Notes: generated by a model from the letters alone, not told the origin. A stretch of DNA of 64,000 bases from Vreelandella sedimenti (GCF_013416325.1 NZ_JACCGK010000015.1:75650-139649), one strand, 5' to 3'; shown: positions 1 to 10,389, counted from the stretch's first letter. Translations and numbers: made by a program.

Positions 1-46
1 CCAGCCCAAATAGCAAACACAAATAATCAGCAACAGGTGATTGACC

Positions 47-1216
47 ATGTTTTCACACTACTCAGAACTCAATTTTGGCCTCGAAGACGAACTGAACATG
101 TTACGCGAGCAGGTCAACGCCTTTGCTGCCAGCGAGATTGCCCCCCGTGCGGCCGAAATCGACCGCAACAACGAGTTCCCTAACGATCTGTGGAAGAAGT
201 TTGGCGATATGGGGCTATTAGGGATTACCGTCTCGGAAGAGGATGGAGGCAGCGGCATGGGCTATCTTGCCCACTGTATTGCCATGGAAGAGATCTCACG
301 GGCCAGCGCATCGGTAGCGCTCTCTTACGGCGCCCACTCAAACCTGTGTGTTAACCAGATCAAGATCAACGCCTCCCCCGAGCAGAAAGCCAAGTACCTT
401 CCCAAACTGATCAGCGGCGACCACGTGGGCGCTTTGGCCATGTCGGAACCCGGCGCAGGCTCTGATGTGGTCTCGATGCAGCTGCGTGCCAAGCAGAATG
501 GCGACCACTACATCCTTAACGGCAATAAAATGTGGATCACTAACGGTCCGGATGCAGACGTACTGGTGGTGTACGCCAAAACCGACCCCGGAGCGGGTTC
601 CAAAGGCATTACCGCCTTTATTATCGAAAAAGGCATGCCCGGTTTCTCCACCGCCCAGAAGCTCGACAAGCTGGGCATGCGCGGTTCCAACACTTGTGAG
701 CTGGTGTTCCAGGATTGCGCCGTTCCCGCTGAAAACATTCTCGGTGACGAAGGAAAAGGCGTACGCGTACTGATGAGCGGGCTGGATTACGAGCGTACCG
801 TACTGGCCGCTGGCCCGATTGGCATTATGCAGGCTGCCATGGATGTGGTGATGCCCTATATCCACGAGCGTAAGCAGTTCAACCAGTCGATTGGTGAGTT
901 CCAACTGGTGCAGGGCAAAGTGGCGGATATGTACACGACTCTGAACGCCTGTCGCGCCTACCTTTATGCCGTAGCAGGTGCCTGTGATCGTGGCCAAACA
1001 TCCCGTAAAGACGCGGCGGGCGTCATTCTCTACTGCGCGGAAAAAGCCACTCAGGTAGCGCTGGATTCCATTCAACTGCTCGGCGGCAACGGCTATATCA
1101 ACGAATACCCCACCGGGCGACTGCTACGCGATGCCAAGCTATATGAGATCGGCGCGGGCACCAGCGAAATTCGCCGGATGTTGATTGGTCGCGAACTGTT
1201 TACTGAAAGCCTTTAA
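47..1216 (+). CDS. liuA: Isovaleryl-CoA dehydrogenase
   Basis: Flavoprotein that oxidises isovaleryl-CoA to 3-methylcrotonyl-CoA in leucine breakdown, passing electrons to ETF. The 389-residue product has the acyl-CoA dehydrogenase fold: N-terminal helical domain, middle beta domain with [11 protein letters not shown] and WITNG, and a C-terminal helical domain with [13 protein letters not shown] and [10 protein letters not shown]. The Glu in [12 protein letters not shown] sits where isovaleryl-CoA dehydrogenases carry their catalytic base, which separates it from the general short-chain enzymes. An in-frame TTG at 41 is possible, but AGGTGA at 35-40 is six bases before the ATG at 47, so I chose that start. 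First gene of liuABCDE; the usual regulator liuR, if present, lies outside the window. Confidence 0.95.
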   Translation: MFSHYSELNFGLEDELNMLREQVNAFAASEIAPRAAEIDRNNEFPNDLWKKFGDMGLLGITVSEEDGGSGMGYLAHCIAMEEISRASASVALSYGAHSNLCVNQIKINASPEQKAKYLPKLISGDHVGALAMSEPGAGSDVVSMQLRAKQNGDHYILNGNKMWITNGPDADVLVVYAKTDPGAGSKGITAFIIEKGMPGFSTAQKLDKLGMRGSNTCELVFQDCAVPAENILGDEGKGVRVLMSGLDYERTVLAAGPIGIMQAAMDVVMPYIHERKQFNQSIGEFQLVQGKVADMYTTLNACRAYLYAVAGACDRGQTSRKDAAGVILYCAEKATQVALDSIQLLGGNGYINEYPTGRLLRDAKLYEIGAGTSEIRRMLIGRELFTESL

Positions 1217-1239
1217 CAACAAATCAGCAAGGTCGCGCC

Positions 1240-2847
1240 ATGAGCACTGTTAATAGCCAAGTCAATCCGCGTAGCGATGTGTTTCAAGCCAACGAAGCCT
1301 CAATGCTCGGTGAAGTGAACAAACTGCGGGAACTGACCGCTGCCATCGCTCAAGGTGGCGGTGCCAAAGCCCGCGAGCGTCACGAAAGCCGGGGCAAGCT
1401 GTTTGTCCGCGACCGCATCGATCACTTGATCGATGAAGGCTCACCGTTTTTAGAGTTTTCCGCCCTGGCGGCGCACAACATATACGATAGCGAGATTCCC
1501 GCCGCTGGCGTGGTCACCGGCATTGGCCGTGTTTCCGGCGTTGAGTGCGTGATTGTAGCGAACGACGCCACGGTGAAAGGTGGCACCTACTTTCCCCTCA
1601 CGGTGAAAAAGCATATTCGCGCCCAGGAGATTGCCCGCAAGCATCGCCTGCCGTGCATCTATCTGGTCGATTCCGGCGGCGCCTTCCTGCCCCGCCAGGA
1701 CGAAGTATTCCCTGATCGCGACCATTTCGGGCGCATCTTTTACAACCAGGCGACCATGTCGGCGGAAGGCATCCCCCAAATCGCCGTGGTGATGGGTTCC
1801 TGCACCGCGGGTGGCGCTTACGTGCCTGCCATGGCAGACGAGTCGATCATCGTTAAAGAGCAGGGCACAATTTTCCTGGGTGGCCCGCCCTTGGTGAAAG
1901 CCGCCACCGGTGAAAGCATCAGCGCTGAAGACCTGGGCGGTGCAGATGTTCACGCCAAGGTCAGCGGCGTCGCCGACCACTACGCGGAAAACGATGCCCA
2001 TGCGTTGCAGCTTGCCCGCGCCTGCGTATCGCGGCTGAACTGGCAAAAGCGTGGCAAGCTCGCTATGCAGGCGCCCAAACCACCCAAACTCGATCCTTCC
2101 GAGCTGTATGGCATTGTCGGCACCGACCTTAAAAAGCCCTACGACGTGCGGGAAGTGATTGGCCGCATCGTCGATGACTCCGACTTTGATGAGTTCAAGC
2201 GCTACTACGGCGAAACCCTGGTCACCGGCTTTGCCCATATTCACGGCTACCCGGTGGGTATTGTGGCCAACAACGGCGTGCTGTTTTCTGAAAGCGCAGT
2301 AAAAGGCGCGCACTTTATTGAGCTATGCGCCCAGCGCAAGATTCCGCTGATCTTCCTGCAGAACATCACCGGCTTTATGGTTGGTTCCAAGTACGAGCAC
2401 GAAGGCATCGCCAAGCACGGCGCCAAGCTGGTGACTGCCGTAGCCTGCGCCAAAGTGCCCAAATACACCGTCCTGATTGGCGGCAGCTTCGGCGCCGGTA
2501 ACTACGGTATGTGTGGCCGCGCTTACGACCCCAACCTGCTGTTTATGTGGCCCAACGCACGCATTTCCGTCATGGGCGGAGAGCAGGCGGCGGGCGTACT
2601 GGCTCAGGTTAAGCGCGAGCAGCACGAACGCGAAGGCCGCGAGTGGAGCAAAGCGGACGAAGAAGCCTTTAAGCAACCCACCCGCGACCAGTACGAGCAT
2701 CAGGGCCACCCCTACTACGCCAGCGCCCGCTTGTGGGACGACGGCGTGATCGATCCGCTGCAAACCCGCGATGTGTTGGGGCTTTCTTTAGCTGCCGCTA
2801 TGAACGCAGAAATTGAAGAGACGCGCTTCGGCGTGTTCCGGATGTAA
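1240..2847 (+). CDS. liuB: Methylcrotonyl-CoA carboxylase, carboxyltransferase (beta) subunit
   Basis: Carboxyltransferase half of 3-methylcrotonyl-CoA carboxylase, which moves CO2 from carboxybiotin on the alpha subunit to 3-methylcrotonyl-CoA, giving 3-methylglutaconyl-CoA. 535 residues, the normal beta-subunit length. The N-terminal acyl-CoA-binding half shows [19 protein letters not shown] and [14 protein letters not shown]; the C-terminal half shows [11 protein letters not shown] and [17 protein letters not shown], characteristic of the methylcrotonyl rather than the propionyl enzyme. It lies 23 bases after liuA and just before liuC. The alpha subunit is liuD. Confidence 0.96.
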   Translation: MSTVNSQVNPRSDVFQANEASMLGEVNKLRELTAAIAQGGGAKARERHESRGKLFVRDRIDHLIDEGSPFLEFSALAAHNIYDSEIPAAGVVTGIGRVSGVECVIVANDATVKGGTYFPLTVKKHIRAQEIARKHRLPCIYLVDSGGAFLPRQDEVFPDRDHFGRIFYNQATMSAEGIPQIAVVMGSCTAGGAYVPAMADESIIVKEQGTIFLGGPPLVKAATGESISAEDLGGADVHAKVSGVADHYAENDAHALQLARACVSRLNWQKRGKLAMQAPKPPKLDPSELYGIVGTDLKKPYDVREVIGRIVDDSDFDEFKRYYGETLVTGFAHIHGYPVGIVANNGVLFSESAVKGAHFIELCAQRKIPLIFLQNITGFMVGSKYEHEGIAKHGAKLVTAVACAKVPKYTVLIGGSFGAGNYGMCGRAYDPNLLFMWPNARISVMGGEQAAGVLAQVKREQHEREGREWSKADEEAFKQPTRDQYEHQGHPYYASARLWDDGVIDPLQTRDVLGLSLAAAMNAEIEETRFGVFRM

Positions 2848-2860
2848 GGGGTCAATCACC

Positions 2861-3685
2861 ATGGCTTACTCAACGCTGAATATAGAAGAGGGCGTGGCGC
2901 GCCTGACCTTAAAACGCCCCGAGGTGCATAACGCTTTTGACGACAGCCTGATCGCTGAGCTAAACGCGCACCTTGACCAGTTGCATACGTTGGCTGAAGC
3001 AGGCGATGTGCGAGCGGTAGTGCTGGGTTCAGAAGGCAAAAGCTTCTCCGCGGGTGCCGATCTGAACTGGATGAAGCGAATGGTCAATTACGACCTGGAA
3101 GATAATCTCGCTGACTCTCGCAAGCTCGCCGCGCTAATGCACGGCCTGGATACGCTGCCCTGCCCTACAGTCTGCCGTGTGCAAGGCGCCGCCTTTGGCG
3201 GTGCGGTGGGCTTGGCCGCCTGCTGCGATGTGGTGATCGCCTCGGGTAAAGCCAAATTCTGCCTTTCGGAAGTCAAAATTGGCCTATCGCCCGCGGTCAT
3301 CAGCCCTTACGTGCAGCGAGCCCTGGGCGAGCGACAAATGCGCCGCTATGCGTTAACCGCAGAAGTCATGGACGCCGAAATAGCGCTCGCGCTGGGTTTA
3401 GTCCATATGGTGGTGGAGCACGATAAGCTAGACGACGAAGTGGACACCATGCTGACAACCCTATTAGCCGGCTCGCCCCAAGCCCAGCGTGCCACCAAAG
3501 CGCTAATGGCCACGGTTGCTCAAGCGCCTGGCAGTGACGCCACCCGCGAGCATACCTGCCAGGTGATCGCCAAACTGCGGGTAAGCCACGAGGGCCAGGA
3601 GGGTTTATCCAGCTTTTTTGAGAAGCGCCGCCCGGATTGGGTCGAATTTGATAACACACCTAACGCTTCGGAGCGTCGCTCATGA
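2861..3685 (+). CDS. liuC: Methylglutaconyl-CoA hydratase (crotonase family)
   Basis: Hydrates 3-methylglutaconyl-CoA to HMG-CoA, the fourth step of the pathway. 274 residues of crotonase fold: FSAGADLNWM (oxyanion hole) and GAAFGGAVGLAACCDVVIA are clear. The assignment as methylglutaconyl rather than generic enoyl-CoA hydratase rests on its place between the two carboxylase subunits and on the AUH-like ADLNWM. The open frame runs upstream to 2813 inside liuB, but the ATG at 2861 starts the conserved protein and follows the liuB stop at 2847. Its stop overlaps the liuD start in an ATGA, implying translational coupling. Confidence 0.93.
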   Translation: MAYSTLNIEEGVARLTLKRPEVHNAFDDSLIAELNAHLDQLHTLAEAGDVRAVVLGSEGKSFSAGADLNWMKRMVNYDLEDNLADSRKLAALMHGLDTLPCPTVCRVQGAAFGGAVGLAACCDVVIASGKAKFCLSEVKIGLSPAVISPYVQRALGERQMRRYALTAEVMDAEIALALGLVHMVVEHDKLDDEVDTMLTTLLAGSPQAQRATKALMATVAQAPGSDATREHTCQVIAKLRVSHEGQEGLSSFFEKRRPDWVEFDNTPNASERRS

Positions 3686-5748
3686 AAAAACACGAAAAAG
3701 CCGCTCGCACGACGCCGTTTGACACCCTGCTGGTCGCCAACCGCGGTGAAATCGCCTGCCGGGTGATGCGCACTGCCCGGCGTATGGGCCTGAAAACCGT
3801 CGCGGTTTACTCTGATGCCGATGCCAGCGCACGCCACGTACGTGAAGCCGACGAGGCCGTACGCCTGGGACCTGCCGCCGCCCGTGAGAGCTATCTCAAT
3901 ATCGATGCGGTGATCGAAGCTGCCAAGCGTACCGGCACTGGCGCTATTCACCCCGGCTACGGCTTTCTTTCTGAAAACGGTACCTTCGTCAAAGCACTTG
4001 AAGAAGCGGGCATTACCTTTGTCGGCCCGCCTGCCTCGGCGATTGCCGCCATGGGCGATAAATCCGCCGCCAAAGCACGGATGGCTAATGCGGGCGTGCC
4101 GCTGGTGCCGGGCTACCATGGTGATGATCAGGACGATGCTCTGCTGCGCAGCGAAGCCGACAAAATTGGCTACCCGGTGATGCTCAAAGCCAGCGCCGGT
4201 GGCGGTGGTAAAGGCATGCGCGTGGTCGAATCAGGTGATAGTTTTCAAGCCGCATTAGATGGCTGCCGCCGTGAATCCAAAGCCGCTTTTAGTGATGACC
4301 GGATGCTGATCGAGAAGTATCTGGTGCAGCCCCGCCATGTGGAAGTGCAGGTATTCTGTGACCGCCACGGCAACGGCGTTTACCTGTTCGAGCGGGACTG
4401 CAGCGTTCAGCGCCGCCATCAAAAAGTCATCGAAGAGGCCCCCGCCCCCGGCATGACGGCAGAGCTACGTAGCGCTATGGGTGATGCCGCCGTACGCGCC
4501 GCCCAGGAGATCGGCTACGTGGGCGCAGGAACAGTCGAGTTTTTGCTAGACGGTTCACCAGGGCAGGATGGCGCTTTTTATTTTATGGAGATGAACACCC
4601 GTCTTCAGGTCGAGCACCCGGTGACCGAAATGATCACCGGCCAGGATCTGGTCGAGTGGCAGTTGCGCGTCGCTATGGGCGAACCGCTGCCTTGCACCCA
4701 GGATGAGCTGACGATTTCCGGCCATAGCTTTGAAGCGCGTATCTACGCCGAAGACCCGGATCAGGATTTCCTACCCGCTACCGGCTTGCTCACTCGCTTT
4801 GCGCTGGATTTAGAAGGCGCTGGACTGAGCGATGATCAGGTGCGTTTAGATAGCGGTGTAGAGAGCGGTGACGAGGTGTCGATGCACTACGACCCCATGC
4901 TCGCCAAGCTAATCGTTCATGGTGCCGACCGCGATGCAGCGCTGGCCACGCTTAACCGCGCCTTAGCGGCATTGGACGTACAAGGCGTAGTGACTAACCG
5001 TGCTTTCTTAATGCGCCTGGCAACGCATCCTGGTTTTAAGAACGTTGAGCTGGACACACGCTTTATCGAGCGCAATGAAGCGACGCTGTTTGCGCCGCGC
5101 ACTTACAGCACAGAAGCCTACGCCAGCGCGGCGCTGATTGGCCTGAATCAACTTGCTCAAGAGTGCGAAAGCGACTCGCCCTGGGATCGCCACGACGGTT
5201 TCCGTCTGAATGCGCCGCACACCATTCGTATCGCCTTATGTGATCCAGCAAGTGCACAAGCACCGGATAGCGATGAAGCGGTGGTGATCGTCGAGGGGAA
5301 ACGCAGCGCGGGCGAGTCACTGTGGAATCTTACCATTGGTGACGAAACGCTTACCGCTAGTTTGCAACCGCTCACCGGTGATGCGGTCGCCGTGACCTTG
5401 AACGGCCATCGCCGCCGCCTGCAGGCGCGCCGCGACGGGCATGTGGTCGTGATGGCCGACCCCAGCGGCGAAACCCGCCTGTTCTGGCGGCGCATTGATG
5501 CCATCGACCACGGTCACCACGAGGCGGAGTCTACGCTGACGGCGCCCATGAATGGCACGGTGGTTGCGCTTCTGGTAGAGCCTGGCATTGTCGTCGAGAA
5601 AGGCATGCCGCTGATGGTCATGGAAGCGATGAAAATGGAGCACACCATGACCGCCCCCGCCGATGGTAGCGTGGAGACATTCCACTTCCAGGCCGGGGAC
5701 ACCGTAAGCCAAGGTGCCATACTGCTCGACTTTGCGGCCAACGAATAG
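3682..5748 (+). CDS. liuD: Methylcrotonyl-CoA carboxylase, biotin-containing (alpha) subunit
   Basis: Biotin carboxylase plus biotin carrier subunit; carboxylates its own biotin using ATP and bicarbonate for transfer by LiuB. 688 residues. Residues about 12-460 are the biotin carboxylase domain (LLVANRGEIACRVMRTARR, GGGGKGMR ATP loop, FMEMNTRLQVEHPVTE, FEARIYAEDP). A less conserved linker follows. The carrier domain is at about 615-688 with the biotinylation motif EAMKMEH, modified lysine K651. The gene overlaps liuC by four bases and is followed nine bases later by liuE. Confidence 0.96.
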   Translation: MKKHEKAARTTPFDTLLVANRGEIACRVMRTARRMGLKTVAVYSDADASARHVREADEAVRLGPAAARESYLNIDAVIEAAKRTGTGAIHPGYGFLSENGTFVKALEEAGITFVGPPASAIAAMGDKSAAKARMANAGVPLVPGYHGDDQDDALLRSEADKIGYPVMLKASAGGGGKGMRVVESGDSFQAALDGCRRESKAAFSDDRMLIEKYLVQPRHVEVQVFCDRHGNGVYLFERDCSVQRRHQKVIEEAPAPGMTAELRSAMGDAAVRAAQEIGYVGAGTVEFLLDGSPGQDGAFYFMEMNTRLQVEHPVTEMITGQDLVEWQLRVAMGEPLPCTQDELTISGHSFEARIYAEDPDQDFLPATGLLTRFALDLEGAGLSDDQVRLDSGVESGDEVSMHYDPMLAKLIVHGADRDAALATLNRALAALDVQGVVTNRAFLMRLATHPGFKNVELDTRFIERNEATLFAPRTYSTEAYASAALIGLNQLAQECESDSPWDRHDGFRLNAPHTIRIALCDPASAQAPDSDEAVVIVEGKRSAGESLWNLTIGDETLTASLQPLTGDAVAVTLNGHRRRLQARRDGHVVVMADPSGETRLFWRRIDAIDHGHHEAESTLTAPMNGTVVALLVEPGIVVEKGMPLMVMEAMKMEHTMTAPADGSVETFHFQAGDTVSQGAILLDFAANE

Positions 5749-5757
5749 GAGTCACTG

Positions 5758-6663
5758 ATGCCATTGCCTACCTCTGTAAAGCTGTTTGAAATGTCGCCCC
5801 GTGACGGCCTGCAAAATGAGCCCGGGGCCATAGTGCCCACCGCGACTAAAATCGCTCTGATCGAGCGGCTTGCTAAAGCGGGTATCACGCATATCGAAGC
5901 CGCCAGCTTTGTATCACCCAAATGGGTGCCGCAAATGGGCGATGCCGTTGAGGTCATGGCCGGCATCAAACGCCAGCCAGGCGTGGTTTACTCCGCGCTA
6001 ACGCCCAATCTAAAAGGGCTCGAAAACGCACTAACCGTGGGTGTTGAGGAGGTCGCGGTATTTGGTGCGGCGTCAGAAGCGTTCTCGCAAAAGAACATTA
6101 ATTGCTCCATTGCCGAGTCGCTGGTGCGCTTTGAGCCCGTACTAGAGCGCGCCCGAGAGGCGGGCGTGCGAGTGCGTGGCTACGTTTCCTGCGTATTGGG
6201 CTGCCCCTACGAAGGCGAAATAGCCCCCGCCAAAGTGGCTGAAGTGGCCCAGGCGCTTTATGAGATGGGCTGCTACGAGGTGTCCCTGGGCGACACCATT
6301 GGCGTCGGCACGCCGCTGGCTGCTAAACGCATGATTGAGACGACGCGCCAACAGGTGCCCATTGAGTTTCTGGCCGCTCACTTCCACGACACCTACGGCA
6401 TGGCGCTGGCCAATCTTTATGCCGTCCTAGAAGAAGGCGTTAGCGTTATTGATGCCGCTACTGCGGGACTTGGCGGCTGCCCCTATGCCAAGGGCGCTTC
6501 CGGCAATGTGGCCACCGAAGACGTACTCTACCTGCTTGAAGGGTTGGGGATTGAAACGGGCATCGACCTACAGACCGTGATCGAAACCGGCTACTGGATC
6601 ACCAACGAGCTAGGTCGCAAGCCCAGTTCCAAGGTAGCCCTGGCAAAAGGCTCTAGCCGTTGA
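5758..6663 (+). CDS. liuE: Hydroxymethylglutaryl-CoA lyase
   Basis: Cleaves HMG-CoA to acetyl-CoA and acetoacetate, the last step of leucine degradation. 301 residues, TIM barrel of the DRE-TIM family: [11 protein letters not shown] carries the Arg-Asp metal/substrate pair, [13 protein letters not shown] follows, and [15 protein letters not shown] holds the metal-binding histidines. [20 protein letters not shown] contains the catalytic cysteine of HMG-CoA lyases, separating it from homocitrate or isopropylmalate synthases. GGAGT precedes the ATG. Last of the tightly packed liu genes; 86 bases separate it from the following ligase. Confidence 0.96.
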   Translation: MPLPTSVKLFEMSPRDGLQNEPGAIVPTATKIALIERLAKAGITHIEAASFVSPKWVPQMGDAVEVMAGIKRQPGVVYSALTPNLKGLENALTVGVEEVAVFGAASEAFSQKNINCSIAESLVRFEPVLERAREAGVRVRGYVSCVLGCPYEGEIAPAKVAEVAQALYEMGCYEVSLGDTIGVGTPLAAKRMIETTRQQVPIEFLAAHFHDTYGMALANLYAVLEEGVSVIDAATAGLGGCPYAKGASGNVATEDVLYLLEGLGIETGIDLQTVIETGYWITNELGRKPSSKVALAKGSSR

Positions 6664-6749
6664 AATGAGACGTGAATAATAAAAATTAAAAGCAGCGAGT
6701 TATCCACTGCCTTCCCGTTCGGACAAGAAAAACATCGGAGAGATACACC

Positions 6750-8471
6750 ATGGCATCACCTGCTCTTACCCAACCCAGCTACTCCAGCAGCATGGCTGAC
6801 AAGCCGCTTCTTGGCATGACGATCGGCGATAAATTTGACCAAATCGCGACGCAATATGCTGATAATGACGCACTGATTGTACTGCATCAGAACATTCACT
6901 GGAGCTATCGCCAGCTTCAGGAAGAGGTCAATCGCTGCGCCCGCGCTCTGCTCTCTATCGGCGTCAATAAAGGCGACCGGGTGGCCATTTGGGCACCCAA
7001 CTGCAGCGAATGGACGTTAACACAGTTTGCCACCGCCAAAATTGGCGCCATTCTGGTCAACATCAATCCCTCTTACCGCACCCATGAATTGGAATACGCG
7101 CTAAACCAATCTGGAGCGCGTTTTCTGGTCACCGCCAACAGCTTTAAGAGCTCTGACTATAGCGCCATGCTGTATGAGCTAGCACCCGAACTTAGCGCTT
7201 GCACTGAAGGCCAACTCAAGTCACATAAGCTGCCTGACCTTGAGTGCATTATTAATTTAAGCAGCGAAAAGCTGAGCGGCATGTGGCGCTGGTCAGACCT
7301 GATGGTAGCAGCCAAAAAGGTTAGCCAAACCGATGTTGACGACCTGCAGGCAACGCTGCAGTTTGATGATGCGATCAATATTCAGTACACCTCGGGCACC
7401 ACGGGCTTCCCTAAAGGTGCGACACTCTCTCACCACAATATTCTCAACAACGGCTTCTTCGTGGCGGAGAGCATGGGCTTTACCAGCGAAGACCGCCTGG
7501 TGATTCCGGTGCCGCTTTATCACTGCTTTGGCATGGTGATGGGCAATCTGGGCTGCATGACCCACGGCGCCACGATGATTTATCCGGATGAGGGCTTCGA
7601 CCCTGGCAAAGTACTTAAAGCGGTTCACGAGCAGAAAGCCACCGCGCTGTATGGCGTACCGACCATGTTTATCGCCGAGCTTGATCACCCCGACTTCCCT
7701 GGTACCGACCTCTCATCCCTACGCACTGGCATCATGGCGGGCTCGATCTGCCCTGCGGAAATCATGAAGCAGGTAATCAACAAGATGAATATGAAGGGCG
7801 TGCAGATAGCCTACGGAATGACCGAAACCAGCCCGGTGTCCACTCAGACCGGCGCCAATGACAGCATCGAGAAGCGCGTTTCCACCGTGGGTCGCACCCA
7901 GCCACACCTGGAAAATAAAATCGTCGACCCCGGTAACGGCGGTATTTTGCCACGTGGTGAAATTGGTGAGCTGTGTACCCGCGGCTATAGCGTGATGCTC
8001 AAATACTGGAATAACGATAAAGCCACCGCGGAGGCGATTGACGAAGCGGGATGGATGCACACCGGCGACCTGGCCACCATGGATGAAGAGGGCTACATCC
8101 AGATCGTGGGGCGTATTAAAGATATGGTCATTCGCGGCGGCGAGAATGTTTATCCCAAAGAGATCGAGGAGTTTCTCTACGCCCACCCGGCGATCTCAGA
8201 AGTACAGGTCACCGGCGTGCCCGACAAGAAGTATGGTGAAGAGCTGATTGCCTGGGTGAAACTCAACAGCACAGCGGGTGATGTCACGGGTGAAGAGCTT
8301 CGCGAGTACTGCAAAGGCAAAATCACTCACTTCAAAATCCCCCGCTACTTCAAGTTCGTTGACGAGTTCCCAATGACCGTCACCGGAAAGATTCAGAAAT
8401 TCAAGATGCGCGAAATTTCTATCCAGGAGCTAGGTTTAGATCAAGAATCAGGTTTGGATCAAGAGTCGTAA
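6750..8471 (+). CDS. AMP-forming acyl-CoA ligase
   Basis: Member of the ANL superfamily that activates a carboxylic acid to its CoA thioester through an acyl-adenylate. 573 residues: [17 protein letters not shown] (ATP loop), [19 protein letters not shown], the hinge [21 protein letters not shown] and the C-terminal catalytic lysine in [11 protein letters not shown]. It resembles the medium/short-chain ACSF2/FadD-like group. The substrate cannot be read from sequence; its place after liuABCDE suggests a branched or short acyl acid such as isovalerate or acetoacetate (inference). GGAGAG lies seven bases before the ATG. Its last 13 residues contain GLDQES twice, a tandem 18-bp duplication. Confidence 0.9.
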   Translation: MASPALTQPSYSSSMADKPLLGMTIGDKFDQIATQYADNDALIVLHQNIHWSYRQLQEEVNRCARALLSIGVNKGDRVAIWAPNCSEWTLTQFATAKIGAILVNINPSYRTHELEYALNQSGARFLVTANSFKSSDYSAMLYELAPELSACTEGQLKSHKLPDLECIINLSSEKLSGMWRWSDLMVAAKKVSQTDVDDLQATLQFDDAINIQYTSGTTGFPKGATLSHHNILNNGFFVAESMGFTSEDRLVIPVPLYHCFGMVMGNLGCMTHGATMIYPDEGFDPGKVLKAVHEQKATALYGVPTMFIAELDHPDFPGTDLSSLRTGIMAGSICPAEIMKQVINKMNMKGVQIAYGMTETSPVSTQTGANDSIEKRVSTVGRTQPHLENKIVDPGNGGILPRGEIGELCTRGYSVMLKYWNNDKATAEAIDEAGWMHTGDLATMDEEGYIQIVGRIKDMVIRGGENVYPKEIEEFLYAHPAISEVQVTGVPDKKYGEELIAWVKLNSTAGDVTGEELREYCKGKITHFKIPRYFKFVDEFPMTVTGKIQKFKMREISIQELGLDQESGLDQES

Positions 8472-8474
8472 GCA

Positions 8475-9299
8475 ATGGCGCCCTCCAACCCTTTAGCCAA
8501 CCACTATCAGCGCGCCCTGCGCGCTGATGAGGTCGTGGCGCAGATTGATAGCCACTACCCCGCTGGTCCCACACTGCATCAACTGGCACCATTAGACCAG
8601 CTGCATATTGGCGGTATGGCAGCCTCTACTCGTCTGCTTGAACGACTCAACCCTGTCACCCACGGAAAAGTGCTGGATATTGGCGCAGGGCTGGGCGGGC
8701 TAATGCGCCAGGGTGCCTCTCTCGGTTTTCAAATGACCGGGCTGGATATTACCCACGGCTTCAGTGCGCTCAATAAATCGCTGAGCTTACGGGTAAGTCA
8801 GCCAGACGCCCCACCGCTTGCCTGGGTAACCGGCGATGCAAGCGCCCTGCCCTTTGCCGATAGCAGCTTTGATGCTGTGCTGTTTCAGCACAGCCTGCTC
8901 AATATGCCCAATGCCTCCAAGGTAATCACAGAAAGTCGGCGAGTTCTGCGCCCAGGCGGGCAGATAGTGATGCACGAAGTCGTCAGCGGCCCCAACGTGG
9001 CGCAACTTCGCTATCCGGTGCCTTGGGCAGCCTCTTCTGAGCACTCCCATCTAGTTACCTTGGTTGAACTGACTCGGCTGCTTGAAATAGGCGGCTTCCA
9101 ACTTGAACATGTGGACGATTGGAGTGAAATGGCCTGGGCGTGGCGCCAGCGCCAACGGCAAAAAGAGCAAGCGCCACGGCAAGCCGTGCTGTCACCTCAG
9201 TGGGTTTTTGGCGAGCGCTTTATCACTATGGGAAAAAATTTAGTCGACAATCTAGCCGAGGGCGCAATTAAAGTGGTGGAAATCCAAGCCAGTTGCTAA
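8475..9299 (+). CDS. Class I SAM-dependent methyltransferase
   Basis: 274-residue small-molecule methyltransferase of the UbiE/coq5-like Methyltransf_11 type. Motif I is VLDIGAGLGGLMRQG (about residues 66-80), the acidic loop is TGLDIT, motif II is FDAVLFQHSLLNMPN and motif III is VLRPGGQIVMHEVV. There is no signal peptide, so it is cytoplasmic. The start is three bases after the ligase stop, so the two are probably co-transcribed and their activities may be linked. The acceptor substrate is unknown. Apart from the SAM-binding core I recognise no specific family. Confidence 0.8.
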   Translation: MAPSNPLANHYQRALRADEVVAQIDSHYPAGPTLHQLAPLDQLHIGGMAASTRLLERLNPVTHGKVLDIGAGLGGLMRQGASLGFQMTGLDITHGFSALNKSLSLRVSQPDAPPLAWVTGDASALPFADSSFDAVLFQHSLLNMPNASKVITESRRVLRPGGQIVMHEVVSGPNVAQLRYPVPWAASSEHSHLVTLVELTRLLEIGGFQLEHVDDWSEMAWAWRQRQRQKEQAPRQAVLSPQWVFGERFITMGKNLVDNLAEGAIKVVEIQASC

Positions 9300-9378
9300 T
9301 CTTAATAGCAATAGCTGTTTCCTCCCTACCCGTGGCTATACGACAATATATGGGTATGAAACGATAGGTGTACGAGAA

Positions 9379-9942
9379 ATGCCAATCAAACGCTTGGCAA
9401 GCACCCTGATCTGCTGCTCTGTTCCCTGGTTTAGCGGCTACGCCGACGATACTCCGCCGGTGATGGCTTATACCGCACCCAATAGCGAACTCATGCAGCT
9501 TGATAATGGCGTTATCCTAGAAGGCAGCGACCTTCAAAGCCTTGATAACTATACCAGCGGTTTTCGAGTAACCGCAGGCTACAGCCCTTGGCGACTCCCC
9601 CAACTCGATATTGGCGCTGAAATTGCCTACCGGGAAAGCGAAGAGATCTCCACTTCCTCCGGTGTTAACCCCCTCATCATGGATACACTCAGTTTGGGCG
9701 GTGCCATTGTTGCCGGAGTTCGCATGGGCGCCTTCAGCGTCTATGCGAAGTCCGGCATCACAGAATGGCGTGGTGAAAGCGACCTGGAAGGCGCCGATGA
9801 AAGCGGTACTGCATTGCTGCAAGGTTTCGGCGCCACGGTGACGATCAATCGACTCGTCAGTCGGCTGGAGTACGAACGCATCGACACCCCAACGCTCAGC
9901 CATCTCAATATGCTAAGTGCCTCGCTGCATCTGCCGTTTTAA
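9379..9942 (+). CDS. Small outer-membrane beta-barrel protein
   Basis: 187 residues. The N-terminus has a signal peptide (about 1-22, basic KR then a hydrophobic run, likely cleavage after GYA). The mature part alternates polar and hydrophobic residues with repeated Gly/Tyr strands (FRVTAGYSPW, LDIGAEIAYRES, AFSVYAKSGI, RLEYERI). It ends LHLPF, a terminal phenylalanine preceded by alternating hydrophobics, as expected of a BAM-recognised barrel. I infer an 8-stranded OmpW/OmpX-like or porin-family barrel of unknown ligand. The ribosome site is weak. A decayed partial copy of residues about 106-130 lies 0.5 kb downstream. Confidence 0.65.
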   Translation: MPIKRLASTLICCSVPWFSGYADDTPPVMAYTAPNSELMQLDNGVILEGSDLQSLDNYTSGFRVTAGYSPWRLPQLDIGAEIAYRESEEISTSSGVNPLIMDTLSLGGAIVAGVRMGAFSVYAKSGITEWRGESDLEGADESGTALLQGFGATVTINRLVSRLEYERIDTPTLSHLNMLSASLHLPF

Positions 9943-10059
9943 ACTGCATCGCGATGCAGGCGGACCCGTGGTAGACATCTAGTTATGAACACGGACAACC
10001 GTCACCTCAGTTTACTGAACGTCGCTTCATGCAACAGTATTTAGATCTTGCCGAAATAT

Positions 10060-10227
10060 TCACGTTGCGGCGACAAAGAAGAGTGGGGCACAAAAAGCCA
10101 GTGTTATGCCGATCAATGTTCTTCCAATCAGTCTTTGGTTTTTAGCCAATAAGCGAGCTATTCGGCCCAGTCTCGCTGCGAATAATACGATCAACGCACT
10201 CCCCAAAGAAATCAGTGTAATGATCAC
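10060..10227 (-). pseudogene. Possible C-terminal fragment of a LysE/RhtB-type exporter
   Basis: Reading minus from a GTG at 10227 to TGA at 10060 gives 55 residues: a hydrophobic segment (ITLISLGSALIVLFAA), a basic loop (RLGRIARLLAKNQRLIGR) and a second hydrophobic segment (TLIGITLAFCAPLFFVAA). Hydrophobic helix, Arg-rich loop, then GxLLIG-like helix is how LysE/RhtB amino-acid exporters end, so I read it as the leftover end of such a gene. A TGA lies immediately upstream in frame, so the rest of the protein is missing. It could instead be a free-standing two-helix membrane peptide; no clear ribosome site was seen. Confidence 0.35.
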
Positions 10228-10262
10228 TCAGCACTCAACTTCATATTATGGATAAGCTTATC

Positions 10263-10338
10263 TTAGGCGGCGACATTGTTTGCCAGTGTCCGAATAGGTG
10301 CTTTTAGCGTCTATGCAGAGCCTGGTAATACCGAATTT
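10263..10338 (+). pseudogene. Frameshifted remnant of the outer-membrane barrel gene
   Basis: This 76-base stretch aligns with 9694-9768 inside the intact barrel gene: 54 of 75 aligned bases agree, plus one extra T (GTTTGCC against GTTGCC) that shifts the frame. Translated around the shift it reads LGGDIV then ASVRIGAFSVYAEPGNTEF; 18 of 25 residues match the intact protein. Most base differences are in third codon positions, so the copy probably diverged while functional before it broke. Other parts of the gene were not recognised nearby. Confidence 0.75.
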
Positions 10339-10389
10339 AGTGCTTTTTATAAGTCAGCATCTTGCGTCTAAATCAATAGAGAATCAGAA

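Noticed and set aside
338..1075. 245-codon open frame opposite liuA
   Set aside because: Lies wholly opposite a well-conserved gene, has no ribosome site and reads as the shadow of GC-rich third positions.
1450..2313. 287-codon open frame opposite liuB
   Set aside because: Same reason: antisense to a certain gene, composition typical of a shadow frame.
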